NCBI GenBank assembly: GCA_051294375.1
Contig: CM119265.1
Span: 21,266,278-21,330,277 of the forward strand
Length of the DNA: 64,000 nucleotides
Direction of reading: 5' to 3'
Source: Paraspadella gotoi
Taxonomy: Eukaryota; Chaetognatha
The notes beneath the pieces were generated by a model, which worked only from the letters and a program-made list of their open reading frames with translations, did no database searches and was not told where the DNA came from. The position numbers and the translations under genes are program-made. Below, in pieces: positions 1 to 13,224 of the stretch (its first letter is position 1; each line of letters starts with the position of its first letter).

Positions 1-884
1 GGTAAATGGAGAGTCGACGACAGCAAGAAAATGCATTAATTAATTGATGTAGTTTTTTCGATAGGATAAAAAATGAGAAAAATAACACGATTTTTCTTGC
101 ACGGCACAATCTTTCGTAGACTTCCGTAGTCTTACTTTTCCGTTCATTTCTACTAATCGTCAATCGCAAAACCTCGACCTAAAAAAACATTAAATTTCAT
201 TGCCGCAAATTATTCCATTTCATGATTAGCCTTATCGCGGAATTGTCCGTCAAAAAAAAGCGACGTCGCGTCCCCGCGTAACGTCACCCCCGTCATCGCG
301 TCGAAACAAAAAGATCCAAACCTCGAGGTTTTTATTTTTTTTCCTTTATTTTCTTTTTCTCCGAAAAAACTCAAAGTTTTTTTTTCTTCGATTCATTTCA
401 ATCGAAATAATTCGAGCGGCAGCGAAGGGAGCGATTTTTNNNNNNNNNNNNNNNNNNNNNNNNNNNNNNNNNNNNNNNNNNNNNNNNNNNNNNNNNNNNN
501 NNNNNNNNNNNNNNNNNNNNNNNNNNNNNNNNNNNNNNNNNNNNNNNNNNNNNNNNNNNNNNNNNNNNNNNNNNNNNNNNNNNNNNNNNNNNNNNNNNNN
601 NNNNNNNNNNNNNNNNNNNNNNNNNNNNNNNGAGGAAGAGGAGCGCGTTCGTTTCCTTTAGGCGGAGGAAGAGGAAGAGGAGGCCTCCCTGATCACGTGA
701 CCCTCGGTTTTCTCTCCCCCTCATTTGGAAGCGAAGCGGAAATGACCCAATGGAAACTGTTGCACCATGGAACTGTGGAACCGAGCCGCGGAATTTCTTC
801 TTTTTTTTTTTGGTCATGATTGTTGAATGGAAGGTCGGGAGCGAGAATGGGAGAGAGAGAAGAATGTCTCTGTCTCTATCTTTA
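1..884 (+). repeat. Duplicated block A1
   Basis: Opens ggtaaatggagagtcgacga and parallels 5,913-6,800 in order: the cttgcacggcacaatctt, cctcgaggtttttatttttt and ggaaatgacccaatggaaac landmarks are shared. A 192-N gap (440-631) replaces the G-rich part present in A2. It ends at a 25-N gap (885-909). It contains no supported gene. Confidence 0.8.
440..631. other. Assembly gap (192 N)
   Basis: Run of N within block A1. The equivalent interval in A2 is G-rich, suggesting failure at a hard-to-read purine run. Confidence 0.99.
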
Positions 885-909
885 NNNNNNNNNNNNNNNN
901 NNNNNNNNN
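885..909. other. Assembly gap (25 N)
   Basis: Exactly 25 N, beside CT-rich sequence at the end of block A1. Confidence 0.99.
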
Positions 910-970
910 AAGAGATGAGATCTGTCAAATTGGCACAAGACGCGACAATGATCTTTCGTGACTCCAAAGA

Positions 971-3900
971 GACAGAATGAAATATGGACTAATTGACCCG
1001 CAGATGTCTGGGGAATCTCATTTCTTCTTCCGTAAGTCGTCGTGCGTCGTCGTCGTCGTCTTCATCTTCACTTCTCTTTCCCTCTCATCCTGTACGAAAG
1101 GGAGAAGTAATGTTACTTAACTGAACTTAAATTGTCCATTATTAGAGAAAGAAAGAGAGGAGACAGGAAAATATATTTAAAAAGAATATTAATCTAAAAA
1201 AAAAAAGGGAAAACGGAGAAACGAATGGATATACTTGAAGAGAAAAGAAGACGCAAATGAACGCGATACTAAAAATAGATATGCTTCGAAACTGACCTCC
1301 GCGTTCACTGTGGCCGTAATGGACGAAAAAAAAATGAAGATCCAGTTCGATCATCAACAAATTAAATGAGGAAAAACAACTAAAAAACAAAAACTGATGG
1401 CCCGCGTTTCTATAACACACACACTACAAAATTCCATTTTTTTCATAAAGATTTGGCTATACATCAATTAGCGAGCGATTCCATCAACGTCCGTTCGTGA
1501 GACGAATAAATTATCAGGAGATTGTATATCTTAGATTGGGGAGGGCGTTTTTTGTTTAATACTATTCTATTTATAGTCGAGGAGAGAATGTACACCACAC
1601 AGAAGATCCACTGTCAGGGAGAACAAACATGGTGGAACGTCGTGGTGGGGCGAGAATTGTGCAGTAGATAAGGAATAAGAAGATATGAGATATCAGAGGA
1701 TTGAAAGATCATATGAAGAAAAGTATTTTGTATATGAAAGAGAACGAATAATAAAATATAAAACACTTTACTTAAAAAAAAGAAAAAAGAGAGAGCAAAA
1801 TAAAAAGACGTGAAAAAAAGATCGAAAGTTAGTAATTTAAAAAAAAAAGAAAGAAAGAAAGAAGAAAGAAAAAAAATAAAGAAAGAAAGAGAAAGAAAGA
1901 TAAGAAAGAAAGAAAGAAAGAAAGAAAGAAAAGAAAGACAGAAATGTCCATTCGACGTTGGGTGAGAGATAGAAATTGAAGAAAAAAGAAACAAAGAAAC
2001 CAAAATAGAATTCCATCGTTTTTCTGCTCCGTCCTGCCATCCGACGTGGATACCGGAGACGAGTCTCTCTCGCTCTCTCTCCTCTGCTCTCTCTCTCCTC
2101 CATCTCTCTCTCTCTCTGCTCTCTCTCTCTCTATCTCTCTCTTCTCTCTCTCTGTCTCACAAAAAACAAGAAAGACAAGGTCTACTCTTGTGTCTCTCCA
2201 TCCTTTAAACTTTTCTACGCTTCTATCTCTCTCCATCGCTCATCAAATAACAATGTATCATCTCGGTGCTAACATCTGCTTTCAGATGACGACCGTGACG
2301 ACGACGACTTGGACACAAATGGTAAAAAAAAAACCCTCTGAGAAGAGAGAGAGAGTGGAGAGAGGAGAGAGAAGAGAGAGAGAGAGAGAGAGAGGAGGAC
2401 AGAGAAGAAGAGAAGCAGAGAGAGAGAGAGACGAAAAAAAGGACACGGAGGATGATTTTTGTGCATTGACTCGGAAAGAAGCGTCGGGAGATGAGCAACA
2501 AATGACAACTGACGACGACGACACGGACCGACGAACGACGACGATCGAACGATCGAATAAAAAAGAGAGAGGTAAAGAAGATGAGGGCTATTATTTTTCA
2601 AACGGGAGGAGGAAGAGAGAAGAGAAAAGGCATTCAGCAAAATGAGAAGTGACGGATGGAGGAATTTAAAGACATTTATATTAAACTCTTAAGGAAAATA
2701 TGAAAGAAAAAAGAAAAAAAAAACTCTTTTTATTATCTCCACGTCCGAGAGGTCGAGAGGATATTTCGTCCATTAAACCGGCGAAAAATTGGAACCGAAT
2801 TTCGGATAGAGTGAGTTTTTTTATTTTTTGTTAGGGGGGGGACGCGGGGGGCTCGGAAATAGGGGGTTGGAGCTTAAACATACTCTTCGCGTGGTGCAAC
2901 GCGGGATGGTGCAGCTTGACAGACAAAAGTACAAGGGTAACGACTGTGGCTTGCTAAGGGCTGCTGTGTCATCGAGCTCAGGGCTCCGAGCAATTTTCCT
3001 TATTCCATTTCATGGAGATGAAAGAAAGAAAAGTAAAGAAAAGACGAGAAAAAGAAAAGAAAGAAAAGAATAAGAAAAAACCCCCAAAATGTCATATTTT
3101 TTTTCTGATCCATAAAGTTTTCTTTTTTCTCGGTTCATCCCCCGGAAATTTTTCCTCTTTTTCCGCTCGTTTAAGTTATATCCAACACTTTTTTTTCATT
3201 TTCGGATTTTTGTGAAATTTGAATAAAATAATTTGGTCGTGAGAGTTTTTGGTCACTGATAATCGAAACCCTGTGGATGAGTGCAATGACGATGATGACG
3301 ATGACGACGATGCTTTATGATGGACCGATGACGAAGAAGATCAATCAGGTACAGAGTGATCTGTTGTAGGATTGAAGATTCGTAACGAATACTGAATTAA
3401 TTACGACGCGAAATTGAAAGATTTTAGTTATTGTTATTGTATTGTATTTATAGTATTAGTCATTCCGGCTTAATATTTGACAATACCGAAGACAGTCTTC
3501 TGTAATTATGAGTTCCGATTACGCTTAAAAAATTTTTACTCACAAAAATATCTAAAATTTGTTACTTCAAACAGTCAAAATTATTTGATGTATCGAATCT
3601 CAAACAACAGTTAAGTCTTCTAAAAACTGTACGGAAAATGAAATTGACATTGCTCTTTTTTTTTCTTATAATTCACGCTTTTTCCGCCAGTCGCCGCCAC
3701 CGAATTCCCCAATAGTTTTTTTCATTCCTTATTAATTTATTCGTCGATTTTGATTTCACGTTTCGTCGATTTTCTTTTTCTCCTTTTTAATATGCATAAA
3801 CGCGGAGAGAAAGAAAAAGAATAAAATGGAGGTCGCGAATCCGAAAAAAAGAAAAAAAAAGAAAAGAAGGAAGAAAAATGAATTCCACATTCTGCCGATC

Positions 3901-4694
3901 GGGAATGAATGCCGACGCATTCTCTCCTCTCTCTCTCGTCTCTCTCTCTCTCTCTACTCTCTCTCTCTCTCTCTCTCTCTCCTCTCTCCTCTTCCTCGTC
4001 ATCTGAGTCTTCCTCCCGCCCCGACGCTCCACAGAAAAATTATGTTCGGCTTGAAGAGTCGAGAGAGAGATTCCTCTCTTTTTTTTTTGTTTCCTTCTTC
4101 TAGATCGACACCCGTCGAAGGACAATGAAGGAATTTCGTATATGCCATCCCCGATGCCGTCCCCGATGCCGTTTCAATGCCGTCTGGATGCCATAACCCC
4201 CCTACCGAGGCCGCCTCCTCGATGCCGAGTTTTCCACCTTTGTCTTTTATCTTCAAGAAGAACGCAGGCCATTCAATTTATGTTTTGTGATTTCTTAATC
4301 CGATGAACGGAAAAATGTTTTAGATTAATCCCGATCCACGCACATGTTTGCATTAAAGCTTTTGAATTCTCTTGTCTTTATCACGTTGATGTCCGAGTTT
4401 TACATCACTTTAAAAACCACGCATCTCCTTTTTTAACCTTATGCTTTTCAGGGTTTATCATCATCAGCATGTTTGCTTTTTTTTTTTTTAATTTTTTGTT
4501 GTCGTCATCGACAATATGATTAATGTTTGCCAGCAGATACTAAAAACTATACGTCGTTTATGTTTTATTACTGTAATATCGACGTCTTTAAGTTGTAAGA
4601 TATTTGATTTTTCCGTTCCCTTGAGAGATTTTGGCTTTTTCTCCTCCTCTCTCTCTCTCTCTCTCTCATCTTCTCTCCTCTCATCGTCTCTCTC

Positions 4695-4727
<33 letters not shown>

Positions 4728-5478
4728 TCTCTCTCTCCCCCTCTCCCTCTCTCTCTCTCTCTCTCGTCTCCCCTCTCTCTCTCTCGATTCGTTCACGCGT
4801 CTGATCTCTATCTCTCGCCGCGTCGGTCAAAAAAAAAGAAGTCATAAACCGAAACTGACCATCCGTCTCTGTCTCCCTCTCGTCCTCCACCCACCCCCCT
4901 ATCCTCGTCACGGCTCCATCCACCACCTCCAACACCCTCCCCCCCTTTCTCTTCGTCAGCCGGAAATCGAGGTCGTATCCTTCTAAATCCGGAAGGGTCG
5001 TCGGCAATCGATTGCCGACTCGGATTGGCACCGCGGGGCGCCGCGATGGCACTGCAACAAAGGACACCATGATTGGACAGCGGGGAACATCGTGGATTAA
5101 GGCCGAGGAAAGACGGACAGAAAGACGTGTTCCAATTCGGCCAATGGTAGCAATGGGTCAGCACTTCTTTTTCCGCTCTTCTCTCTCTCTCTCCCACTCT
5201 CTTCTCTCTCTCTCATTCCTCTCTCTCTCGTCTCTCTCTCTTCTCTTCTCTTCTCCTCTCTCTCTCTCTCTCTCTCTCGTTCGCTATTTGGAACGACAGC
5301 TACTACGACCGACAACAACAACAACTACAGTCGGTCATCAATCATGTGATTCCATCCAATTCCACCTCATGGACAGCAACATTTTGCCCGGGATCGCCCC
5401 TCTGATCTTCTTCAATTTTTGATGCGAATTCGCGCGAGATTCGTCAGAGAGAGAGAGAGAGAGAGAGAAGAGAGGAGA

Positions 5479-5525
<47 letters not shown>

Positions 5526-5912
5526 GATCGAGGACGAACGAGACGACAAAACGGTTTCGCTGTAGCAATTTGAAGTTTGAATTTTTGATGAACGCGAAGA
5601 AAGACAAATGAGTTGCCGGCTTGTAGTTGAATGATCTTGGCGATCGATGGTCGTCATTTGTTGCAATCTCTGGGTGGAAAAAAGAAACATGAAGGGTCAT
5701 CTTTGTCTGAATTCTTTTATGTCCTCGTGTTGGGCAAATCAGATCATCTGGTCCAGCCGTCCACTCAGATTTTATGACAAGCTAATTTAACGTAGAGAAC
5801 TTTCATTATTATGTTACCGCATTCCAATTACAACAAGCAAGAACAGAATTAGGTACTATTCTCATTTCATCGTAATTATGTATAATATATTACTGTTTAA
5901 CTGAAGCTTGTA
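971..5912. other. No supported gene: simple-sequence-rich spacer
   Basis: Holds AAAG/GAAA-type purine runs (1,840-1,940), a CT tract (about 2,063-2,155), AG tracts (2,340-2,440), CT tracts (3,920-3,990, 4,645-4,790, 5,180-5,280), an AG tract (5,449-5,522) and GAC/GAT triplets (3,285-3,345). Open frames on both strands are repeat translations. The GC-rich stretch near 5.0-5.16 kb is listed separately. Confidence 0.8.
4990..5160. promoter_or_regulatory. GC-rich island with four CCAAT-type boxes
   Basis: Within about 120 nt lie ATTGG at 5,024-5,028 and 5,072-5,076 and CCAAT at 5,132-5,136 and 5,141-5,145, in CpG-containing sequence flanked by CT tracts. Multiple NF-Y-type boxes in a GC island suggest promoter function. 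No TATA box or downstream gene is evident; function is inferred. Confidence 0.3.
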
Positions 5913-6830
5913 GGTAAATGGGAAGTGACGACACAAGAAAATGCATTAATAATTGATGTAGTTTTTTTCGATAGGATAAAATGAGAAAATAACACGATTT
6001 TTCTTGCACGGCACAATCTTATCTAGACTTCCGTAGTCTTACTTTTTCGTTCATTTCTACTAATCGTCAATCGCAAAACCTCGACCTAAAAAAAAACATT
6101 AAATTTCATTTGCCGCAAAATTTATTCCAATTTCATGATTAGCCTTATCGCGCGAATTGTCCGTCAAAAAAAAGCGACGTCGCGTCCCGCGTAACGTCAC
6201 CTCCCGTCATCGCGTCGAAACAAAAAGATCCAAACCTCGAGGTTTTTATTTTTTTTTCCTTTACTTTCTTTTTCTCCGAAAAAAACTCAAAGTTTTTTTT
6301 TCTTCGATTCATTTCAATCGAAATATATTCGAGCGGCAGCGAAGGGAGCGATTTTTGAGGGGGGCGTGGGGGGGAGTAAGGAGGGGGGGAGTCGATTTGA
6401 GGGGAGAGGTGCGATGGATTGGAGAGGCGATAGGGGACGAGCGATAGAGCAGTCAACAAAAAAAAAAAAAAGATTCACCGATTAAACGAAAAGATTATCA
6501 TAAGTCCGAAAAGAAAAAACAGAAGGAAGAGGAGAGCGCCGTTCGTTTCCTTTTAGGCGGAGGAAAGAGGAAGAGGAGGCCTCCCTGATAATACGTGAAA
6601 CCGCTCGGTTTTTCTCTCCCCCCATATTTGGAAGCGAAGCGGAAATGACCCAATGGAAACTGTTGCACCATGGAAACTGTGGAACCGAGCCGGCGGAATT
6701 TCTTATCTTTTTTTTTTTTTGGTCATGATTGTTTGAATTTGGAAGGTGGTCGGGAGCGAGAATGGGAGAGAGAGAAGAATGTCTCTGTCATATCTTCTTA
6801 TCTTTTTTTTTCTTCTCTCTCTCTCTCTCT
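5913..6830 (+). repeat. Duplicated block A2
   Basis: Second copy of the block at 1-884, differing by small indels and including the G-rich stretch (about 6,357-6,430) missing from A1, then CT tracts at 6,812-6,890. It contains no supported gene. Confidence 0.8.
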
Positions 6831-6848
6831 CTCTCTTTTCTCTACTCA

Positions 6849-6882
<34 letters not shown>

Positions 6883-7929
6883 CTTCTTATTGTTATATTT
6901 TTTTTTTAATTTACTTATAAATAGAATTACAAACCTTGGTATTAAGTAAATATAAAATAAACCAAGTCCTCAAAACATTTCCCTCTCATTAACGAGTCCT
7001 TCACTCTTCTCCTCCCTTAATCATTAACTTCTCCGCGATAAGGTGAGGTTTGGTGAGGCAAATAAGAGACGAAAAAGCAGAGTTGGGCTCCGGACGCCAA
7101 GGATCCTCGAAGACTAATGAAGCCCCTGTGTGGTTGCTATGGTACCTTCGTTGCTAAGGGGTTGCCATTGGTTCGAGAAGACGAAAGAACGATGAGAATT
7201 TTATGCTCGGCTCTCCGTTCCTTTTCTCTTCGTTTCCTTTTTACGCTTTTTTTATTTTTCTATCATCGCTTTTTTCTTTTTCTTTTCTATTTCATGTATC
7301 TCTTCTTCATCCGTTTCTATATAATAAACGTTATCTCTTTTTATTTCTCTATCATCCCTGTTTTCTTTTCTATTTCATTGTCATCGTATCTCTTCTTCAT
7401 CCGTTTCTATATAATAACGTATAGTGCTTATTTGAATTTTCAATTTTAACTTATTTGTGCAGGAACTTCATTACATTATGTTATAATATGTATTTGCAGC
7501 AATAAACGTTCTTCAGCCCTTTGCATTCAAATTAGTATTTTTTTTAATCTGAATTCCACTAATTACTTTTCTTTTCCTTCCTTTTTTTTTCCTTCCTTTC
7601 TTCCTACCTCATTCCTTCGTTTCCTCCCTCATTCCTCCGTTTCCTCCCTCGCCATTTTCTCGCTAGTATCTCTCCTCTTTCCTCTCAGAAGAAACTTAAT
7701 GATCCGACATCGAAAATGGCCCCGGCTCCTCCTCCTCCTCATCTTCCTCCTCATCTTCCTCTTCCTCCTCTTCATCTTCCTCCTCCCTCCCCTCATTTCC
7801 CTTCCTCTTCTTCCTTTTCATACTTACCTCGCTAGTTTCACAGAATTCCTCACCGTTTGTTTAGTTTTCCTTTTCCATCTTGTTTCATGAAATTGGTTCG
7901 ACGAAAATAGAATTTATTCATTTATGCAA

Positions 7930-8015
7930 TAAGGAGGAGTAAGGCCTCCATGCCTCTTATAAGATTATAACATAGCAAGACCCTGTAATGTTTTAATCAA
8001 AACTCACAGTCAATG
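7930..8015 (-). repeat. Dispersed repeat copy 1
   Basis: Shares taaggcctccatg, ataacatagcaagaccctg and tcaaaactcacagt with the copy at 10,688-10,800, in the same order with about two-thirds identity by eye. The minus orientation is arbitrary, chosen because the second copy is open on that strand. Confidence 0.45.
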
Positions 8016-10687
8016 AATTGTATAAAAGGACCACTCTTACTGCATTCCTTTCTTAAACTCTTTGCTTTTTTACCTTCTTCTTCTCTAACATTTCTCCTCT
8101 CTTAGTTTCTTCTTCTCTCCCTTTTTTCATTTTCTCTTCTTTCCTTCCTTGCATCCTCCCCCCCTCTTCTCTTTCACGCCAATTACGGTTTGAGACGCGG
8201 GAATCTCCCAAATAAGGAATGGAACTCGACCACCTGATCACCCGACGACCAAACAACAACAACAACAACGAGGGAAGGAGAGAGATTTCTAGGAATTCTG
8301 CATTTGCCTGAAATTATATAAATATCGTCTCGTGGTCGTCGTTTTATTAAATTTGAGAGGTTCTAATTGTGGTTACTTGGTTGATGATAATGATGAAGAT
8401 TATGACATTATTGCTAATGGAATTATCGATCATAACGACGATGAAGACGATGATCATGATGATCATGATGATAATGATTACAGTCGCGATTGCCATGGTG
8501 GTTGTGATGATGCTGATGACGACGACGACGACAACGACGTAATAACTTTCTTGACTGCAACGTTCAAAAAATACAAACAACCAAAAAACGCCAACAATTT
8601 CTCGACTCTTAAAAATTCTCTTCGGTCATATAGTACATATTTAATGTTTTTTTTTTTCACTGCGTTGAAAATAATTTTTGGAAGGCGAAAATACGAAATG
8701 AAATGAAAAAAAACACATCTGGTCACCGATTGACGTTTTGTTTGCGATCGAAGCTTTTTTTTTTCTTTCTCCGCCTCGATCTCGAACTATTTATTTCTTT
8801 CGACCAAAAACTCAAAACAAAAGGTTGAATAAAATACTAGACTTTCGCTGGCTGTGGCGGAGGGAGGGGAGGGACCGATAGGTGGGCGCTGGGGGAGACG
8901 AACGTGGAATTTAATATTTACAATTTTTGAATTCTATTTTTTAGTATTTTGGTATTCCTTTGTTGTTGGTTATTTAGAAAAAAACAAGTTCTGGAATATT
9001 TTATTGTCCAGAATTTATGGAAATTAGTAAAAGATTATTTCTAGAAGAAAAAAAAGTGTTCTGTCCGAGACATTAATCCACTCTTGAGAAGAGACTGATC
9101 GTGAACGAAGACGACGACGACGACGACGACGACGGAAACGACGACGGCGAAGGCGACGGCGACCGGTGCACCCACTAAGTGATGGGTGGTGGGTCCTTAA
9201 AACATCTCGCCTCGACTATCTGCGATTGTCGCTTATGGCAGGCATCGGACGAGATAGGTTTTTTATATAATAGAGGTAGTAATCTGGTCGGGAGGGGTGG
9301 AGAATGAGAGATGAATAAGAGAGAGATAGATCTCGATGATGAATGTTATTTGGATCTGAGAAACAGAGCTTGTCGAAAAAGAGAAGAATAGAGAGAGATG
9401 TAAGAGGCCCGAGAGAAAAGGAGAGGAGAAGTAAGAAGAGATGTATGATGATGAGAGAGACAAGGACGAGACTTGAATTATCAGAGCAAGTAAAACCGAT
9501 TCCTAACTCAGGGTTAAGTTCACCCTATTCTCTCGAATTATTCCGACCACTCGAGTCGAGCAGCGAGGAACTCAATTGCGAACTTTTTCTCGGATCTTAT
9601 CTACTGTTAATTAGTTAATTTACGCAACTAAACGAGTCTGTAAGTTTAAATTATGTAGCTTCCAAAGCATCTAAGGTGATACTCCGACGCTGTCGGAATC
9701 GAGGCTGTTTCTCTTTCGAGTGTTCTCGTGGTGATAAAACAAAGCGAGCCGAGTTTTAGAGGCTGAAAGGGGAAGAAGGGGGGAGATTGAAATATTTAGG
9801 GAAAGGGGAGAGAGAGAGAGAGAGAGAGAGAAGAGAGAAGGAAGAAGAAGAGTGAGAAAGAGAGAGAGAGAAAAGAGAGAGAGAGGTAGAGAGAAATAAA
9901 AATAGAAAGACAGACAGTCAGAAACACAGATAGACGGACGATGGACTGACAGACGACAAGCATGCAGACAAAACAGACAGTCATTGCTCAGACGGACCGA
10001 GAATCGTACAGACATAACTAGAGAGAGAGAGAGAGAGACAAAGAAAGTAGAAGCTTGCTTCCTTCATCTCCCCCAACTCGACTCTGTCAATTCGAGGGTG
10101 CTGGCGTGAAGTTGAAGAGAAGGCGAGATTTCTCGCTAAGCGGGGAGAGGGGGAGAATAAGAATTAAAGGAATTAAAGAAGACCCCTGGGGACATACGGT
10201 CCGAAGAAAGGGGGAGGAGGGGCGAGCGATACTCGCGCGAAAACCCCCGGGCCCAGGAAAAATCATATAAAAGGTGATGGTCGGGGAAGAAGAGATGAGA
10301 AGAGAGAGAGGAAGAGAGACGAGAGGAGACGAGCTCGAGAATAATTTTAGCGAGGGAGAGAAGATGAAAAAATTAAGAGAGAAAACGAGAGCAAGAGAGA
10401 GCTCACCACAGTAAGTACGGACTATAAAGGAGTTTCAGGGGTGAAAAATAGAGAATTAGAAGTGAATGATCGGGAATAATTATGCGCTCCGATGATCGCT
10501 GCTAGAGAGAGGTGCCCGGAAAGTTGTAATGCATACATGTTTTTTTGTTCGTCGCTGTGAGAAAAGTACAGAAGAGAATCAAGAAACGCCGAGCAATGTA
10601 TAACGGTCATTTATAATATATATAGTTTGGTTAAAAACTAATTATAAAAATTATCCATTTATTTAATAAATAAGCTATCTTTGACTT

Positions 10688-10800
10688 TGGACAGGCTTTG
10701 GTAGTTCAAGGCCTTCACTTTTACAAGATAATGACATAGCAGGTCCCTGCAAGCTTTCAATCAAGACTCTCTCACAGTCTTGTTTATTCACTCCCAGAGT
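10688..10800 (-). repeat. Dispersed repeat copy 2, with open minus frame
   Basis: The minus strand is open over 70 codons, including TLGVNKQDCERVLIESLQGP. Landmarks acatagcaggtccctgcaag and tctcacagt match copy 1; acaggctttggtagttcaag matches copy 3. It may be a remnant of a mobile element; no domain is recognised. Confidence 0.45.
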
Positions 10801-11849
10801 ACCTGGCTTCCCTATCAATGAAGTGGTATGATATTTCAAAGAATGTTTCAATTGTACGAAATATATTGAGTGAATGTAGTTTCTCATTTACACCATACGT
10901 ATTTCGTTCTACTCTAGTCTTTTTAAGATAAACGATTAACTTCTCCTAAACCAAAACAGAAAAAAAACCATAACTAAAAAAAAGAAGCATAAAAAAAAGA
11001 ATGACAGATTGGATGTGAAATGAGTTTTAAAGATGTTCCGGTCTTAGTCTCGATCTGGGGGGGCGAACGTTGAAAAGTATTATAAATTGGTTTTAAATTT
11101 TACTAAAAAAAAAAAAGAACAAAAAAAGATGGGAAAAAACAATGCATACTTTCGTCTTTTCAGACTTTGGGTTTTTTTCGCATTTAAATTAAGAAGATGG
11201 GGAGGGAGAGGGAAGGAAGAAGGAAGAGAGGAGAGTGAGGAGATTGCCACGGGGCGGGTTCGTGGGGAGGTCAATTGTGAGTGGAAGTGTGAGAATTGGA
11301 GTAGAGAGGGCAAAAAATCTTAACTTTCGTATTATTGACAGAGGGAGAGAGGGAGAGAGGAGGAGAGAGAGAGAGAGAGAGAGAGAGAGGAGGATCGTCG
11401 GAATGCGATTCAAACATCTTAGAGGGAATTCCAACAAATCTTTAGACGTATTTGTTCATCACTGAAACGCCGATGACTTCTTGTGAATTTTTTTTTTCAC
11501 TCGATCCAAACGGAGATAAGATTTGTAAGTTAAATTTTCAATTCACTGCGGCGATTGTGAATTTATTTCGCAGCATTTTCGAGAATCTGTACGAGGATTT
11601 CCATATTTCCTAATCCCAGAAGAAAAAAAACATACCGTCTCGTGCAAGCAAGACTTTTAGTGACATCTCTCGCGATACAGAGAAATCTTTAAACAAATAA
11701 TAGGAAAAACAAAGACTGCTCTGACAACAAATTAAAGGACTATATACATTGAAGTAAATGCGATAATCATATTCGCAGTGAACTTGAACTGAAAAAGCAT
11801 GACTTTTCTTTTTTCTTCCACCGAACTCTTCTTTTTCTTGTATTTATTC

Positions 11850-12281
11850 TTCTACATGGATTCCATGGAAAAAAAAGTCTAATTTCAAGACTTTCACTCG
11901 ACGACAACAACAACAAGTCAGATAACAACGACCACGGAAAGACCACACGATAATCTCTGTAGTGCTCATGTGAGAGATGTAATCGATGACGAACGACGAC
12001 GACGACGACGACGAGATCCGTGTATTAAGCATGGAAATTGTGCAATCGACCAATGACGTCAAAGGACTCAACGGCGACGACCAATCAAAGACGTAGGATT
12101 CGTCTTCGTAATCCCGAAAGAAGAAAGAAGAGGAGGAAGGAGGAGTCGGAGGCGTGATGAGGAGGAGGGAGGAGGAAGGATGGGAGGACACGGAGCCATG
12201 CTTATCATTGCCTTTTAGGATCAATAAGAAAGGAAGAAGAGAGAGAGGAAGAGGAGAGAGAGAAAGAGAGAGAGAGAGAGG

Positions 12282-12335
<54 letters not shown>

Positions 12336-12493
12336 TCTTGACAGAGAGAAACGAGCCGAACGTCTTCCACCGTGAAGACGAGATGCCGACGACGATCCCA
12401 CGAGCGACGACGACGACGATGACAGACGACGATGAGCGCGATAAGGCAAGAAGGAGAGAGGAGGGAGAGAGAAAGACAGGATGAGAAGAGATT
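11850..12493 (+). repeat. Duplicated block B1, left of a 25-N gap
   Basis: Starts ctacatggattccatggaaa and contains GAC triplets, a CCAAT/CRE module near 12,050-12,085, purine-rich sequence and AG tracts. It is repeated as B2 immediately after the gap at 12,494-12,518. The open minus-strand frame is low-complexity Ser/Leu sequence. Confidence 0.85.
12050..12085. promoter_or_regulatory. CCAAT-CRE-CCAAT module (copy in B1)
   Basis: CCAAT at 12,050-12,054 overlaps the palindromic CRE TGACGTCA at 12,054-12,061, with a second CCAAT at 12,081-12,085. CREB/ATF and NF-Y sites commonly work together in promoters. Functional use is inferred. Confidence 0.35.
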
Positions 12494-12518
12494 NNNNNNN
12501 NNNNNNNNNNNNNNNNNN
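12494..12518. other. Assembly gap (25 N) between B1 and B2
   Basis: Exactly 25 N with near-copies on both sides, as expected of two contig ends that overlap but were not merged. Confidence 0.99.
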
Positions 12519-12932
12519 ATCTTTTCTACATGATTCCATGGAAAAAAAAGTCTAAGTTTCAAGACCTTTCACTCGACGACAACAAACAACTAGGCAGATA
12601 ACAACGACCACGGAAAAGACCACGATCAATAACTCTGTAGTGATCTATAGTGAGAGAAGTGAATCGATGACGAGACGGACGACGACGACGACGACGAAGA
12701 TCCGTGTATTAAGCATGGAAATTGTGCAATCGACCAATGACGTCAAAGGACTCAACGGCGACGACCAATCAAAGACGAGATTCGTCTTCGTAATCACCGA
12801 AGAAGAAGAAGAGAGAGGAGGAAGGATGGGCGCGATGAAGAGGAGGGGGAGGAGGAAGATGGAGGACACGGAGCCATGCTTATCATTGCCTTTTAGGATC
12901 CAATAAGAAAGGAAGAAGAGAGAGAGGAAGAG

Positions 12933-13013
<81 letters not shown>

Positions 13014-13178
13014 AGAAAGAGAATGAATCTTGACAGAGAAACGAGCCGACGTCTTCCACCGTGAAGACGAGATGCCGACGACGATCCACGAGCGAACGAC
13101 GATGCGACGATGAAACGACGATGAGCGGCGATGAAGGCAGAGAGAGAGAGAGAGAGAGAGAAGAAGAGAGAGAGAGAC

Positions 13179-13224
<46 letters not shown>

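Larger units (their letters stand above)
6831..11849. other. No supported gene: AT-rich spacer with triplet and AG repeats
   Basis: Contains TTC/CTC-rich pyrimidine sequence (7,200-7,400; 7,560-7,800), GAT/GAC triplets (8,382-8,540), a GAC tract (9,106-9,155), AG tracts (9,800-9,885; 10,021-10,039; 11,340-11,392) and two copies of a short dispersed repeat (7,930-8,015; 10,688-10,800). TATAAAAG occurs at 8,021 and 10,266 without a following recognisable gene. Confidence 0.75.

Noticed and set aside
2286-2322. Short interval between a cag and gtaaaa near an Asp-rich word
   Set aside because: Too short and built from GAC triplets; no partner exon or phase evidence.
2046-2645. Open frames rich in Ser/Leu or Arg/Glu (also many elsewhere)
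   Set aside because: These are translations of CT/AG microsatellites, open on both strands at once and without mixed-composition domains.
8332-8706. Asp-rich plus frame resembling an acidic protein
   Set aside because: It derives from GAT/GAC triplet repeats; there is no splice support and the flanks are AT-rich.
10266-10273. TATAAAAG with GC-rich upstream sequence as a promoter
   Set aside because: No gene or initiator follows, and the same motif at 8,021 lies beside a dispersed repeat; not enough to call.
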